Assembly (NCBI RefSeq): GCF_020179425.1
Contig: NZ_JAILYM010000001.1
Location: 1-64,000, forward strand
Reading direction: 5' to 3'
Length of the DNA: 64,000 nucleotides
Source of the DNA: Novosphingobium percolationis
GTDB taxonomy: Bacteria > Pseudomonadota > Alphaproteobacteria > Sphingomonadales > Sphingomonadaceae
In this document: positions 25,973-33,363 of the stretch, piece by piece
How positions within the stretch are numbered: position 1 is the first letter of the stretch
Layout: each line of letters opens with the position of its first letter
The notes under the pieces: generated by a model
Seen by the model: only the letters and a program-made list of their open reading frames with translations
The model's database searches: none
What the model was told of the DNA's origin: nothing
Translations under genes and position numbers: made by a program

Positions 25973-27506
25973 GATTGGTCCCCAGTACGGCAAGATCTTG
26001 TGCCTCGGGCACGGCGATGTAGCGCGTGTCGCCCGCTGCTTCGGCCCAGGCCAGCAGCTTCGACAGCCAGGGATGGTCGTTGGCCTCGGGGGCGATCATC
26101 GGCAGGGTGCCGGCATAGACCCTGCCCCCTCCATCGACGGTCACGACCTGTCCCGCCAGCGCCATTACGCCGCCGCCGCAGCCGACCACGCAGGGGCGGC
26201 CCAGCGCGCGGCTGACGACCGCGGCATGGCTGGTCGCGCCGCCTTGCGCGGTGATGATCGCCTTGGCGGCGATCATGCCGTGGATGTCGTCGGGGCTGGT
26301 GGTCTCGCGGGCGAGCACCACCGCTTCGCCTGCACGTGCGCGCGCTTCGGCCTCGTCGGGAGTGGTGACGACCACGCCGCTGGCGACGCCGGGGCAGGCG
26401 CCTTCGCCGCTGGCGATCGCGGTCAGCGTATCGGCACTGTCCACCGCCAGACGCGGGCGCAGGATTTCGAGCGTCTGCTCACGCGAGACGCGGGCCAGCG
26501 CTTCAGCGCAGTCGATCAGACCTTCTTCGGCCATTTCGACCGCGCAGCGCACTGCGGCTTCGGGCGCGCGCTTGGCCGAGCGCGCCTGCAGCAGGTAGAG
26601 CTTGCCCTTCTGCACGGTGAACTCGATGTCTTGCATATCGCGCGAGTCCTGCTCGAGCGTTTCCGAGGCGGCGAGCAGCTGATCGTGCGCCGTGCGCACG
26701 CGCTCGTGCATGGCTTCAAGGCGCAGCGGGGTGAACTTGCCCGAAACGACATCCTCGCCCTGTGCCTTGGGCAGGTATTCGCCGAAAGGCACGCGCTCAC
26801 CCGAGAGCGGATTGCGGCTGAACAGCACGCCGGTGCCGCTGTCCTCGTCGAGGTTGCCGAATACCATCGCCTGGATGGTGACGGCGGTGCCGAGATCGTC
26901 GGGGATGCTGTTGTGCTGGCGATACTTGCGCGCGCGGCGGCTGTTCCAGCTGTCGAAGACGGCTCGCACAGCGGCCTTCAGTTGTGCGCGCGGATCGAGC
27001 GGCACGTTCTGGCCGGATGCGGCTTCGATTTGGGCGCGCCATGTGGCCGGATCGGCACCTGCTTCCAGATGCGCAGGGGCTCTCAGGACGATGCTGGCGA
27101 AGAGTTCGAGGAAGCGGCGGTGGGTGTCGCGGGCAAAGCCCGGCTCACCGCTTTCGGCGGCCAGCGCGGCTTCGGTCTGATCCGAGATGCCGAGGTTGAG
27201 CACGGTGTCCATCATGCCCGGCATCGAAATTGCCGCGCCGGAGCGCACCGACAGCAGCAGCGGGGTGCTGCCGTCGAAGGTGCGCCCGGTCTGCGCTTCC
27301 AGCCAGGCGAGGCCATCAGCAATTTCGGCATCGAGGCCTTCGGGCCAGCCGCCGTCCTGATAGGCGGTGCAGGCCTTGGTGGTGACAACGAAGGCCGGGG
27401 GCACCGTCAGTCCCAGCGAGAGCATTCGGGCGATCGACCAGGCCTTGCCGCCGATCAGCGCGCGGTCGGGCAGGACCTGCCCATCGAGTTTCAGAGTCCA
27501 CGACAT
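25965..27506 (-). CDS. PPDK/PEP-synthase-like dikinase: ATP-grasp plus phosphohistidine domain
   Basis: A 513-residue protein that resembles the first two-thirds of pyruvate phosphate dikinase and lacks the C-terminal PEP/pyruvate-binding barrel. The N-terminal ATP-binding part shows LIGGKAWSIARMLSLGLTVPP, then SVRSGAAISMPGMMDTVLNLG and GVLFSRNPLSGE. The phosphohistidine domain has GGATSHAAVVSRALG with histidine 427. In phenylphosphate synthase and in the acetovanillone dikinases, such truncated proteins move a phosphoryl group from ATP to a phenolic hydroxyl, releasing AMP and phosphate. I start at the ATG at 27506. It is the third gene of the operon, after two partner proteins. Acetovanillone-type phenols are the favoured substrate by context. 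Confidence 0.85.
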   Translation of the reverse strand: MSWTLKLDGQVLPDRALIGGKAWSIARMLSLGLTVPPAFVVTTKACTAYQDGGWPEGLDAEIADGLAWLEAQTGRTFDGSTPLLLSVRSGAAISMPGMMDTVLNLGISDQTEAALAAESGEPGFARDTHRRFLELFASIVLRAPAHLEAGADPATWRAQIEAASGQNVPLDPRAQLKAAVRAVFDSWNSRRARKYRQHNSIPDDLGTAVTIQAMVFGNLDEDSGTGVLFSRNPLSGERVPFGEYLPKAQGEDVVSGKFTPLRLEAMHERVRTAHDQLLAASETLEQDSRDMQDIEFTVQKGKLYLLQARSAKRAPEAAVRCAVEMAEEGLIDCAEALARVSREQTLEILRPRLAVDSADTLTAIASGEGACPGVASGVVVTTPDEAEARARAGEAVVLARETTSPDDIHGMIAAKAIITAQGGATSHAAVVSRALGRPCVVGCGGGVMALAGQVVTVDGGGRVYAGTLPMIAPEANDHPWLSKLLAWAEAAGDTRYIAVPEAQDLAVLGTNHG

Positions 27507-27519
27507 CACTTCATTCCCA

Positions 27520-28125
27520 TCATTCAACGCGCGTCTGGCCCATGATCCGCAGCAGGTCCTCGTGCAGTTCGAACCAGACAGTGTGGTAGCTGTCGCGGTG
27601 GATATCGCTGACCCACTCGGGTTGGCCGGATTCGACCCTGTCGAGCGCGGCTTCGAGCTTGCGGCCATAGATCGCCATGCGCGGCAGTCCGCGTGCAAGG
27701 CCCGCCAGCACCGTCTCGGCGCGTTCGTGCAGTGTGCAGAGCCGGTCGATTACCTTGTCGTCGTAGTCGGGATCGCTGTGGTCGTTGACCCGGCGTTCGC
27801 CGCGCACGTTCATCGTCTGCCAGTCGGTGATGACGGACTTGAGTTCGGGATTGATCCGTTCGAACCCATGGTACGCGGCGGCAAAACCCGCATCGGCGCG
27901 CTGGGCGGCGAAATCGACTTCGTACCGCGATTGCAGCGCGACGCGGGCGAGCGGGGTGAGAGTGTAGGCACCCTGCGCCTCGATCGCGCGTCCCGAGGCG
28001 ACGGCCGTGGCGAGCTGTGCCTGCGCCGCGTCAGGCGAAAGGCCGGTGAGGTCTGCCACGGCTTCAGCCTTGGCGTGGCGCTTGATGGCAAGGCCGTGGA
28101 GCGCGAGGTTGCGATCGTCCATCAT
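27520..28125 (-). CDS. 201-aa partner protein of the dikinase
   Basis: A mostly helical 201-residue protein with no motif I can name. The N-terminal 70 residues resemble a small winged-helix fold (HAKAEAVADLTGLSPDAAQAQL then YTLTPLARVAL). The C-terminal half is rich in charged helices (DRLCTLHERAETVLAGLARGL). Its ATG at 28125 overlaps the stop of the second phosphohistidine protein (ATGA) with GGGAGA upstream, and the dikinase gene follows 13 bases after its end. By position it should be a subunit or regulator of the dikinase, comparable in place, not in sequence, to the third subunit of phenylphosphate synthase. Confidence 0.7.
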   Translation of the reverse strand: MMDDRNLALHGLAIKRHAKAEAVADLTGLSPDAAQAQLATAVASGRAIEAQGAYTLTPLARVALQSRYEVDFAAQRADAGFAAAYHGFERINPELKSVITDWQTMNVRGERRVNDHSDPDYDDKVIDRLCTLHERAETVLAGLARGLPRMAIYGRKLEAALDRVESGQPEWVSDIHRDSYHTVWFELHEDLLRIMGQTRVE

Positions 28126-28874
28126 GCGGCGTCTCCCACGATCCAAACGCGACCGGTGCGCTCCGTGGCGGTCTGGTAGTCTTCGGTTGTGCGGGGGGGG
28201 GCGGTGGCTTCCATCTCCACCGTATCGCCATCGCGAATGCCGCTCAGCTTGGCGTTCATGAAGCAGGGGATGCCATATTCGCGCGACAGGATGCCGAGGT
28301 GCGATCGTACCGTGCCGCCCGCGCAGAGGATGCCGGCGAACTGTTCGATGATCGGCGCCGTGAGTGTGCCGCCCGAATCGTCGATGATCGCGATGGTGCC
28401 CGACGGCACGCCTTCGGTCAGGTAGGCCAATACGCGCTCGTTGGTGCGGATGTAGCGCGCGGTGCCGGTGACGTTGGCCTCGTGCCGGACAACGTTATCG
28501 CCCTGGCCCGCCAGCGCGCGGCCTTGTTCGTCTGCTTCGGCGGTGACCGCCTCGGGGTGATCGAACACCACCGCGCTGCTCTGGTCGCCGCCGCCCTTGT
28601 AAGCTTCAGGACGTTCGGCGAGCGAGATCGCCGCCGACCAGTCGAAGCGGTGCCCGGCATCGAGCAGGGCCTGTTCGACGACAGCAACGTCGTCCTTCGT
28701 GACGTTGCAGCCCAGCCCGGCAAAGGCGAAGTCGCCAAAGTCCGTGCCGCCGGCGGCCAGATGGGCGTCGAAAGCGGCGCGAACCTTCTGGTGGAGCAGG
28801 CCGAGCGTCGCTTCCACGATCGGGCTGGCGGGCGGCGGGACGGGCCGCATCTGGTCAATCGGCAGGCGTGCCAT
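28122..28874 (-). CDS. PEP-utilising-enzyme-like phosphohistidine-domain protein
   Basis: A 250-residue protein. The C-terminal half is a phosphohistidine (PEP-utilising mobile) domain with GGTVRSHLGILSREYGIPC, placing the likely phospho-carrier at histidine 192, followed by IRDGDTVEMEAT. The N-terminal 120 residues are unlike PPDK and may bind the acceptor. GGAGAGG precedes the ATG at 28874. It is the first gene of the leftward dikinase operon, and faces surE across a regulatory region with GntR-type operators. Having two separate phosphohistidine proteins suggests a relay or two alternative acceptors. Confidence 0.78.
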   Translation of the reverse strand: MARLPIDQMRPVPPPASPIVEATLGLLHQKVRAAFDAHLAAGGTDFGDFAFAGLGCNVTKDDVAVVEQALLDAGHRFDWSAAISLAERPEAYKGGGDQSSAVVFDHPEAVTAEADEQGRALAGQGDNVVRHEANVTGTARYIRTNERVLAYLTEGVPSGTIAIIDDSGGTLTAPIIEQFAGILCAGGTVRSHLGILSREYGIPCFMNAKLSGIRDGDTVEMEATAPPRTTEDYQTATERTGRVWIVGDAA

Positions 28875-28928
28875 GGGGAAACCTCTCCTTCGTATGCTGC
28901 GACAATTCCACATTAGCGACGCCCGAAC

Positions 28929-28950
28929 GACTGACGAATTTCTGTCAGTC
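28929..28950. promoter_or_regulatory. Inverted repeat operator 1 between dikinase operon and surE
   Basis: GACTGAC and GTCAGTC flank an 8-base AT-rich spacer. It lies 55 bases upstream of the dikinase operon start and 70 bases upstream of surE. The core shares CTGAC with the second repeat nearby, so the same regulator may bind both. Confidence 0.55.
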
Positions 28951-28964
28951 GATCATCTGTCGTT

Positions 28965-28977
28965 TTTGTCTGACAAA
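28965..28977. promoter_or_regulatory. GntR-type operator 2 (TTGT-N3-ACAA)
   Basis: TTTGTC-T-GACAAA, a perfect 6+1+6 dyad. It contains TTGT-CTG-ACAA, the core bound by many FadR/VanR-type GntR proteins, and a FadR-type GntR gene lies just after surE. It therefore probably controls surE-gntR and the divergent dikinase operon. Confidence 0.65.
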
Positions 28978-29018
28978 GATGGTGACAAGGCAAGCGATTG
29001 AAGGTTAGGATTGGCGCT

Positions 29019-29849
29019 ATGAGTGGAATGGAAGGCATTGCAGGCAAGCGGATCCTGATCGTCAACGACGACGGTATCGACGGCCCCGGCATAAAGCTGC
29101 TGGAAAGCATCGCGCGCGAGTTTTCGGACGATGTGTGGGTTGTGGCACCCGACGAGGAGCGTTCGGGCGCGAGCCAGGCGATCTCGATCTCGCATCCCAT
29201 CCGCTACAGCCAGCGCGACGAGCGCCACTTTGCGGTGCGCGGCACGCCCACCGATTGTGCGCTGCTGGGGATCAACGTGTTCCTCGAAGGGCGCAAGCCC
29301 GACATCCTGCTTTCGGGTATCAACGCCGGGCCGAACCTGGCCGAGGATGTCCACTATTCGGGCACTTGCGCCGCCGCGAAGGAAGGCGCGCTGCTGGGCA
29401 TTCCCTCGTTCTCGCTGAGCCAGATGCGGTCCTATGGGGTGCCGACGCTTTGGGAAGCGTCGGAGACGCACCTGCCGGGGATCATGGGCAAGCTGCTGGG
29501 GATGGACTGGCTGCCGGGCAGCTTCGTCAACATCAACGTGCCCAACCTGCCGGCCGCACAGATCGCGGGGGTGAAGGTCACGCGGCAGGGTCAGCGCCTG
29601 CCCGGTGGGTTCCTGCCGGTGCGCCGCGTGGACGAACGCACGGTGCCCTATTTCTGGGTCAAGATCAGTCCTAACGCGCCCGAACTGGTCGAAGGCACCG
29701 ATCTGCACGCGGTGGCCCACGGCGCGATCTCGGTTACGCCGATGCAGCTCGACCTGACGCACACGCGCATCGCGGCGGAAATCGCCGGGATGTTCGGCGA
29801 TGCGGACCTGACGGCGGCCGTGGTTGCGGGCGCGGAAGCGTGCATCTAG
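29019..29849 (+). CDS. surE: SurE-family phosphatase
   Basis: A 276-residue SurE-type metal-dependent phosphatase. Family motifs present are the metal site ILIVNDDGID near residue 17, the APDEERSGASQAIS segment, GTPTDCALLG, and SGINAGPNLAEDVHYSGT followed by AAAKEGALLGIPS. The AGGA eight bases upstream supports the ATG at 29019. Housekeeping SurE proteins dephosphorylate nucleoside monophosphates and usually sit near pcm or rpoS; this one is instead divergent from a dikinase operon and co-transcribed with a GntR gene. I infer that it removes the aryl phosphate after carboxylation. Confidence 0.9.
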   Translation: MSGMEGIAGKRILIVNDDGIDGPGIKLLESIAREFSDDVWVVAPDEERSGASQAISISHPIRYSQRDERHFAVRGTPTDCALLGINVFLEGRKPDILLSGINAGPNLAEDVHYSGTCAAAKEGALLGIPSFSLSQMRSYGVPTLWEASETHLPGIMGKLLGMDWLPGSFVNINVPNLPAAQIAGVKVTRQGQRLPGGFLPVRRVDERTVPYFWVKISPNAPELVEGTDLHAVAHGAISVTPMQLDLTHTRIAAEIAGMFGDADLTAAVVAGAEACI

Positions 29850-29859
29850 GGATGGTGGC

Positions 29860-30561
29860 GTGAACAAGACCGAGGTGATTTCCGATGCCGAAACCGGCGA
29901 GGTCAAGGACACCATCCAGCGCCTTGCCGATGGCATCATCTATTGCATCCGTGCCGGGCAAATGGTGCCGGGCCAGCATCTGGTCGAAGCCGACCTTACA
30001 CGGCGCTTCAACGTCAGTCGCGGCTCGCTGCGCGAGGGCTTGAAGCACCTCGCCGCCGACGGCATCGTCACGCTCACCCGTTTTCGCGGCGCGTTCATCT
30101 CGGCGATGGACCGCAAGGCTGTACATGACCTTCTCGACGTGCTCGAACCGCTCTGCTCGCTGGCCGCGCGGCTTGCGGCGGAACGCGGCGGCACGCCCAA
30201 GCAGATGGAAACGCTACGGCTCATAGCGCAGGAAATCGCCCGGCGCGGCGCTGGTGCACAAATCGCCTCCTATCTCGAAAACCGCCGCCATTTCTACGAT
30301 CTGTTGATCGAGATGGGCGGCAACGGTGAACTGGGCCGGGTGATCCCGCTGACGCGCACCGATCTGTTCCGCGCTCAATTCGACAAGGTCCAGACGCGCG
30401 AGCAGCAAAAGCGCCATGCCGTCGGCTATGGCCGCATTGCCGAGGCGGTTGTCGCGCGCGATCCAGGTAAGGCGGAAAAGGCCGTGCGCAAGCACTTCAT
30501 TGGGACGCGCGCCACCGTCGACGAACTGCCCGACGAAGCGTTCAGTGCGACATATGTCTGA
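29860..30561 (+). CDS. GntR-family regulator (FadR/VanR type)
   Basis: A 233-residue regulator with an N-terminal winged helix-turn-helix (GQHLVEADLTRRFNVSRGSL then REGLKHLAADGIVTL) and a C-terminal all-helical FCD-type sensing domain. I favour the GTG at 29860: the ATG a little upstream runs into a stop in its own frame. It starts ten bases after surE and is co-transcribed with it. It probably binds the dyads at 28929-28977, represses surE and the dikinase operon, and is released by the aromatic substrate or its phosphorylated form. Confidence 0.87.
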   Translation: MNKTEVISDAETGEVKDTIQRLADGIIYCIRAGQMVPGQHLVEADLTRRFNVSRGSLREGLKHLAADGIVTLTRFRGAFISAMDRKAVHDLLDVLEPLCSLAARLAAERGGTPKQMETLRLIAQEIARRGAGAQIASYLENRRHFYDLLIEMGGNGELGRVIPLTRTDLFRAQFDKVQTREQQKRHAVGYGRIAEAVVARDPGKAEKAVRKHFIGTRATVDELPDEAFSATYV

Positions 30562-30567
30562 GCGGGG

Positions 30568-31794
30568 CTACAGCCGCTCCAGAATGGTCACGCAGGACAT
30601 GGCATCTTCCACGCCGTAGAACCCGCCGCTGTTCTCCGCGAGCGCAATCTTTGCGCCTTCGACCTGACGCTGACCTGCAAGCCCACGCAGTTGCGTGACA
30701 AGCTCGTGGATCTGGGCAAGGCCCGTCGCCCCCAGGGGATGGCCTTTTGAGACAAGCCCTCCCGATACGTTGATCGGGCAGCGTCCGCCCAGCGAGAGTT
30801 CCCCGCGCAGCGCCGCGGGACCTGCCTCGCCGGGCGAGGCAAGGCCCACCGCCTCGATCTGGACGACTTCTCCCGAGGAACTGGCATCGTGGACTTCAGC
30901 AAGCTGGATGTCCTGCGGGCCGACGCTCGCATCCTCATAGGCAAGCCGCGAGACCCGTCCGCTGACATGCGCTGCATAGTCCGCCGGATCGCGGTCAGTG
31001 CCGGTCAGCGAACGGCAGGCGCGGATGCGGATGGCTCCGCGCGCGGCGAAGCGGGGCGTAAGCTCTGCTGCACAGACCACTGCCGCACTGGCCCCGTCGC
31101 TGATCGGCGCACACATCGGGACGGTCAGCGGCCAGGCTACGGCGGGCGCGGCCATGACCTCCTCGATGCTCATCGCGTTGCGGTACTGCGACAGCGGGTT
31201 CCACTGCGAATGCATGTGGTTCTTGGAACTGATCGCGGCGAAGTGCTGCTGCGTGGTGCCATAGGTCGCCATATGCAGGCGGGCCTGTGCGGCATAGGCC
31301 TCCATCAGCACATTAGGGCTAGGGCCATCGAAGCCTGCCGGAACCGGGGCAAGGCGACCGGTCGTGGTCGTGAGATAGCGCTGTGCTTCCACGACATCGA
31401 GTGGTTGCTGGAAGACCGCGAGCCGCTTGTCGCGGTCATCGTTGTAGAGCTTTTCGGCACCCACCGTGAGGACCACATCGGCAATGCCCGTGCGGACGAG
31501 ATCGTAGGCTAGGTGCAGTGCCATCGTCCCGCTCGCGCAGGCCGCTTCCACCCGAAACGCGCGCACGCCGGTGATGCCGAGCGGACGCAAGGCGTATTCG
31601 CCGGGTATCGACATCTCGCCCGTGACGAAGGCCTGCACCACGTTGGCGTAGACCGTGGTGTCGAGATCGGAGGCCACGATCCCGGCATCGGCCATCGCTT
31701 CGCGCGCGGCCTGCTGGATCAGGTCTGTGTGGGTCAAGTCGCGGTGACGGCCGAAGGGCGTCATGCCCACGCCGATGATGTCGACGGCGCGCAT
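30568..31794 (-). CDS. Thiolase family protein (SCP-x-like)
   Basis: A 408-residue thiolase. The nucleophilic cysteine is C87 in VEAACASGTMALHLA, and the second catalytic site is histidine 352 in GGLVSKGHPLGATG. The usual C-terminal cysteine motif CxGGG is replaced by LAENSGG, as in the SCP-x thiolase-like branch. Its ATG overlaps the stop of the ligase gene by one base. As last gene of the carboxylase operon it would cleave the CoA ester of a beta-keto acid, such as vanilloylacetyl-CoA, with CoA to an aroyl-CoA and acetyl-CoA. It converges with the GntR gene, six bases apart. Confidence 0.88.
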   Translation of the reverse strand: MRAVDIIGVGMTPFGRHRDLTHTDLIQQAAREAMADAGIVASDLDTTVYANVVQAFVTGEMSIPGEYALRPLGITGVRAFRVEAACASGTMALHLAYDLVRTGIADVVLTVGAEKLYNDDRDKRLAVFQQPLDVVEAQRYLTTTTGRLAPVPAGFDGPSPNVLMEAYAAQARLHMATYGTTQQHFAAISSKNHMHSQWNPLSQYRNAMSIEEVMAAPAVAWPLTVPMCAPISDGASAAVVCAAELTPRFAARGAIRIRACRSLTGTDRDPADYAAHVSGRVSRLAYEDASVGPQDIQLAEVHDASSSGEVVQIEAVGLASPGEAGPAALRGELSLGGRCPINVSGGLVSKGHPLGATGLAQIHELVTQLRGLAGQRQVEGAKIALAENSGGFYGVEDAMSCVTILERL

Positions 31795-33350
31795 CAGATC
31801 GTCCTCTCGCGGTTCTGCCAGTAGGGCTTGCGCAATTCGGCGCGCAGGACCTTGCCCGCGTTGCTGCGCGGCAGGCTGTCGATGTAGGTCAACTGCTTGG
31901 GCGTCTTGACCGCGCCCAGGCGTTCGCGCGCAAACGCCAGCAGGTCCTCGACCGGCGGCGGGGTGACCCCGGCGCGGCATTCGACCACGGCGGTCACCTG
32001 TTCGCCCCACTTGTCGTCGGGAGTGCCGAAGACGGCGCAATTCTGCACGGCGGGGTGGGCGTGGAGCGCCTGTTCGACTTCCGCCGGGTAGACGTTGAAG
32101 CCGCCCGAAATGATCATGTCCTTCTTGCGGTCGACGATGAAGAACCAGCCGTTGTCATCGCGATAGCCGATGTCGCCGGTGTGGTGCCAGCCGAAGCGTG
32201 AAGCCTCCGCCGTGGCTTCGGGGTTCTTGTAGTAGCCCGCCATCACCAGCGGTCCGCGCACCACGATTTCGCCGTGCTGGCCGGGGGGAAGCAGGTTGCC
32301 GTCATCGTCCATGATCTCGACGCGGCTGAGCAGGTTGGCCTGACCGCACGAACCGGGATGCGCCAATTCACCATCGGCGCCCAGATGCAGGTGCGGCGGC
32401 ATGGCGGTGACGCACATCGGGCTTTCGGTCTGACCGAAGCTGGCGTTCATCACCGGGCCGAACACTTCGATGGCCTCTTTCAGCCGGTCGAGCGACATCG
32501 GCGCGCCGGCATAGGAGATGTATTCGAGGCTGGAGAAATCGCGGGTTCGCACGCCGGGATGCGACAGCAGCATGTAGATCGCCGTGGGCGGCAGGAACAT
32601 GTAGGTCACGCGGTGCCGCTCGATGGCGTCGAGCACGGCGGCCGGCTCGAATTTCGGCAGCACCACCACCGTTCCCCCCAGCGCCATGCTGGCGAGCGCC
32701 AGCGGCCCAGCGGCGTGGGTCATCGGTGCGGCGACAAGGTTCACCGGCGGCTGCTTCATCGGCATCGAAGCGACGAGGCTGGAGACCAGCGATTGCCACA
32801 CGAGGTTGGTCAGCATCACCCCGCGCGAACGCCCCGTGGTGCCCCCGGTGTTCGCGAGGAAGGCGAGATCGTCGGGCGCGCCGCTGCGGCGTTCGGGCAC
32901 TTCGCCGTCGCCCGCCGCCGCGATCCAGTCGCCGAGGAAGGCGTCGGCTTCAGCCAAAGGCACGTCGATGCTGACATAGCGACGGATGTTGGGGCACTGC
33001 GCGCGGAACGCCGTGATGCGGTCGGCGACTTCGGAATGGAAGAACAGCGTGTCCACGTCGAGCAGGTCGAGCAGGTAGGCGTTTTCATCCACCGAGGCGC
33101 GGTTGTTGGCCATGGTCCACACGCCATCGGCGCGCAGGATGCCCAGGATCGCCTCGAACGCGGTGGGATCGTTGCCCGAAAGCACCGCCCCGTGCGCGCC
33201 GGGGGCAAAGCCGTCCGCGATCAGGGCATGGGCGATGCGGTTCGATCGCTCGCGCACCTCGCGGTAGCTGCGGCTGCCCGTATCGGTCACCATGCAGGGC
33301 CGGTCGGGCGCATTGCGCGCGCCCCGGTCGAAGAAGTCGATCATGCGCAT
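31794..33350 (-). CDS. Acyl-CoA synthetase (AMP-forming)
   Basis: A 518-residue ANL-superfamily ligase. The phosphate-binding loop is FLANTGGTTGRSRGVML, the hinge region is DIGYRDDNGWFFIVDRKKDM followed by IISGGFNVYPAEVE, and the C-terminal catalytic lysine lies in LPRSNAGKVLRAEL. It starts at 33350 or two codons later; the gap to the carboxyltransferase gene is 13 bases. Within this operon the natural substrate would be the 3-aryl-3-oxopropanoate made by the carboxylase, loaded onto CoA for the following thiolase. Confidence 0.9.
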   Translation of the reverse strand: MRMIDFFDRGARNAPDRPCMVTDTGSRSYREVRERSNRIAHALIADGFAPGAHGAVLSGNDPTAFEAILGILRADGVWTMANNRASVDENAYLLDLLDVDTLFFHSEVADRITAFRAQCPNIRRYVSIDVPLAEADAFLGDWIAAAGDGEVPERRSGAPDDLAFLANTGGTTGRSRGVMLTNLVWQSLVSSLVASMPMKQPPVNLVAAPMTHAAGPLALASMALGGTVVVLPKFEPAAVLDAIERHRVTYMFLPPTAIYMLLSHPGVRTRDFSSLEYISYAGAPMSLDRLKEAIEVFGPVMNASFGQTESPMCVTAMPPHLHLGADGELAHPGSCGQANLLSRVEIMDDDGNLLPPGQHGEIVVRGPLVMAGYYKNPEATAEASRFGWHHTGDIGYRDDNGWFFIVDRKKDMIISGGFNVYPAEVEQALHAHPAVQNCAVFGTPDDKWGEQVTAVVECRAGVTPPPVEDLLAFARERLGAVKTPKQLTYIDSLPRSNAGKVLRAELRKPYWQNRERTI

Positions 33351-33363
33351 CGTGTGTCGCCCG

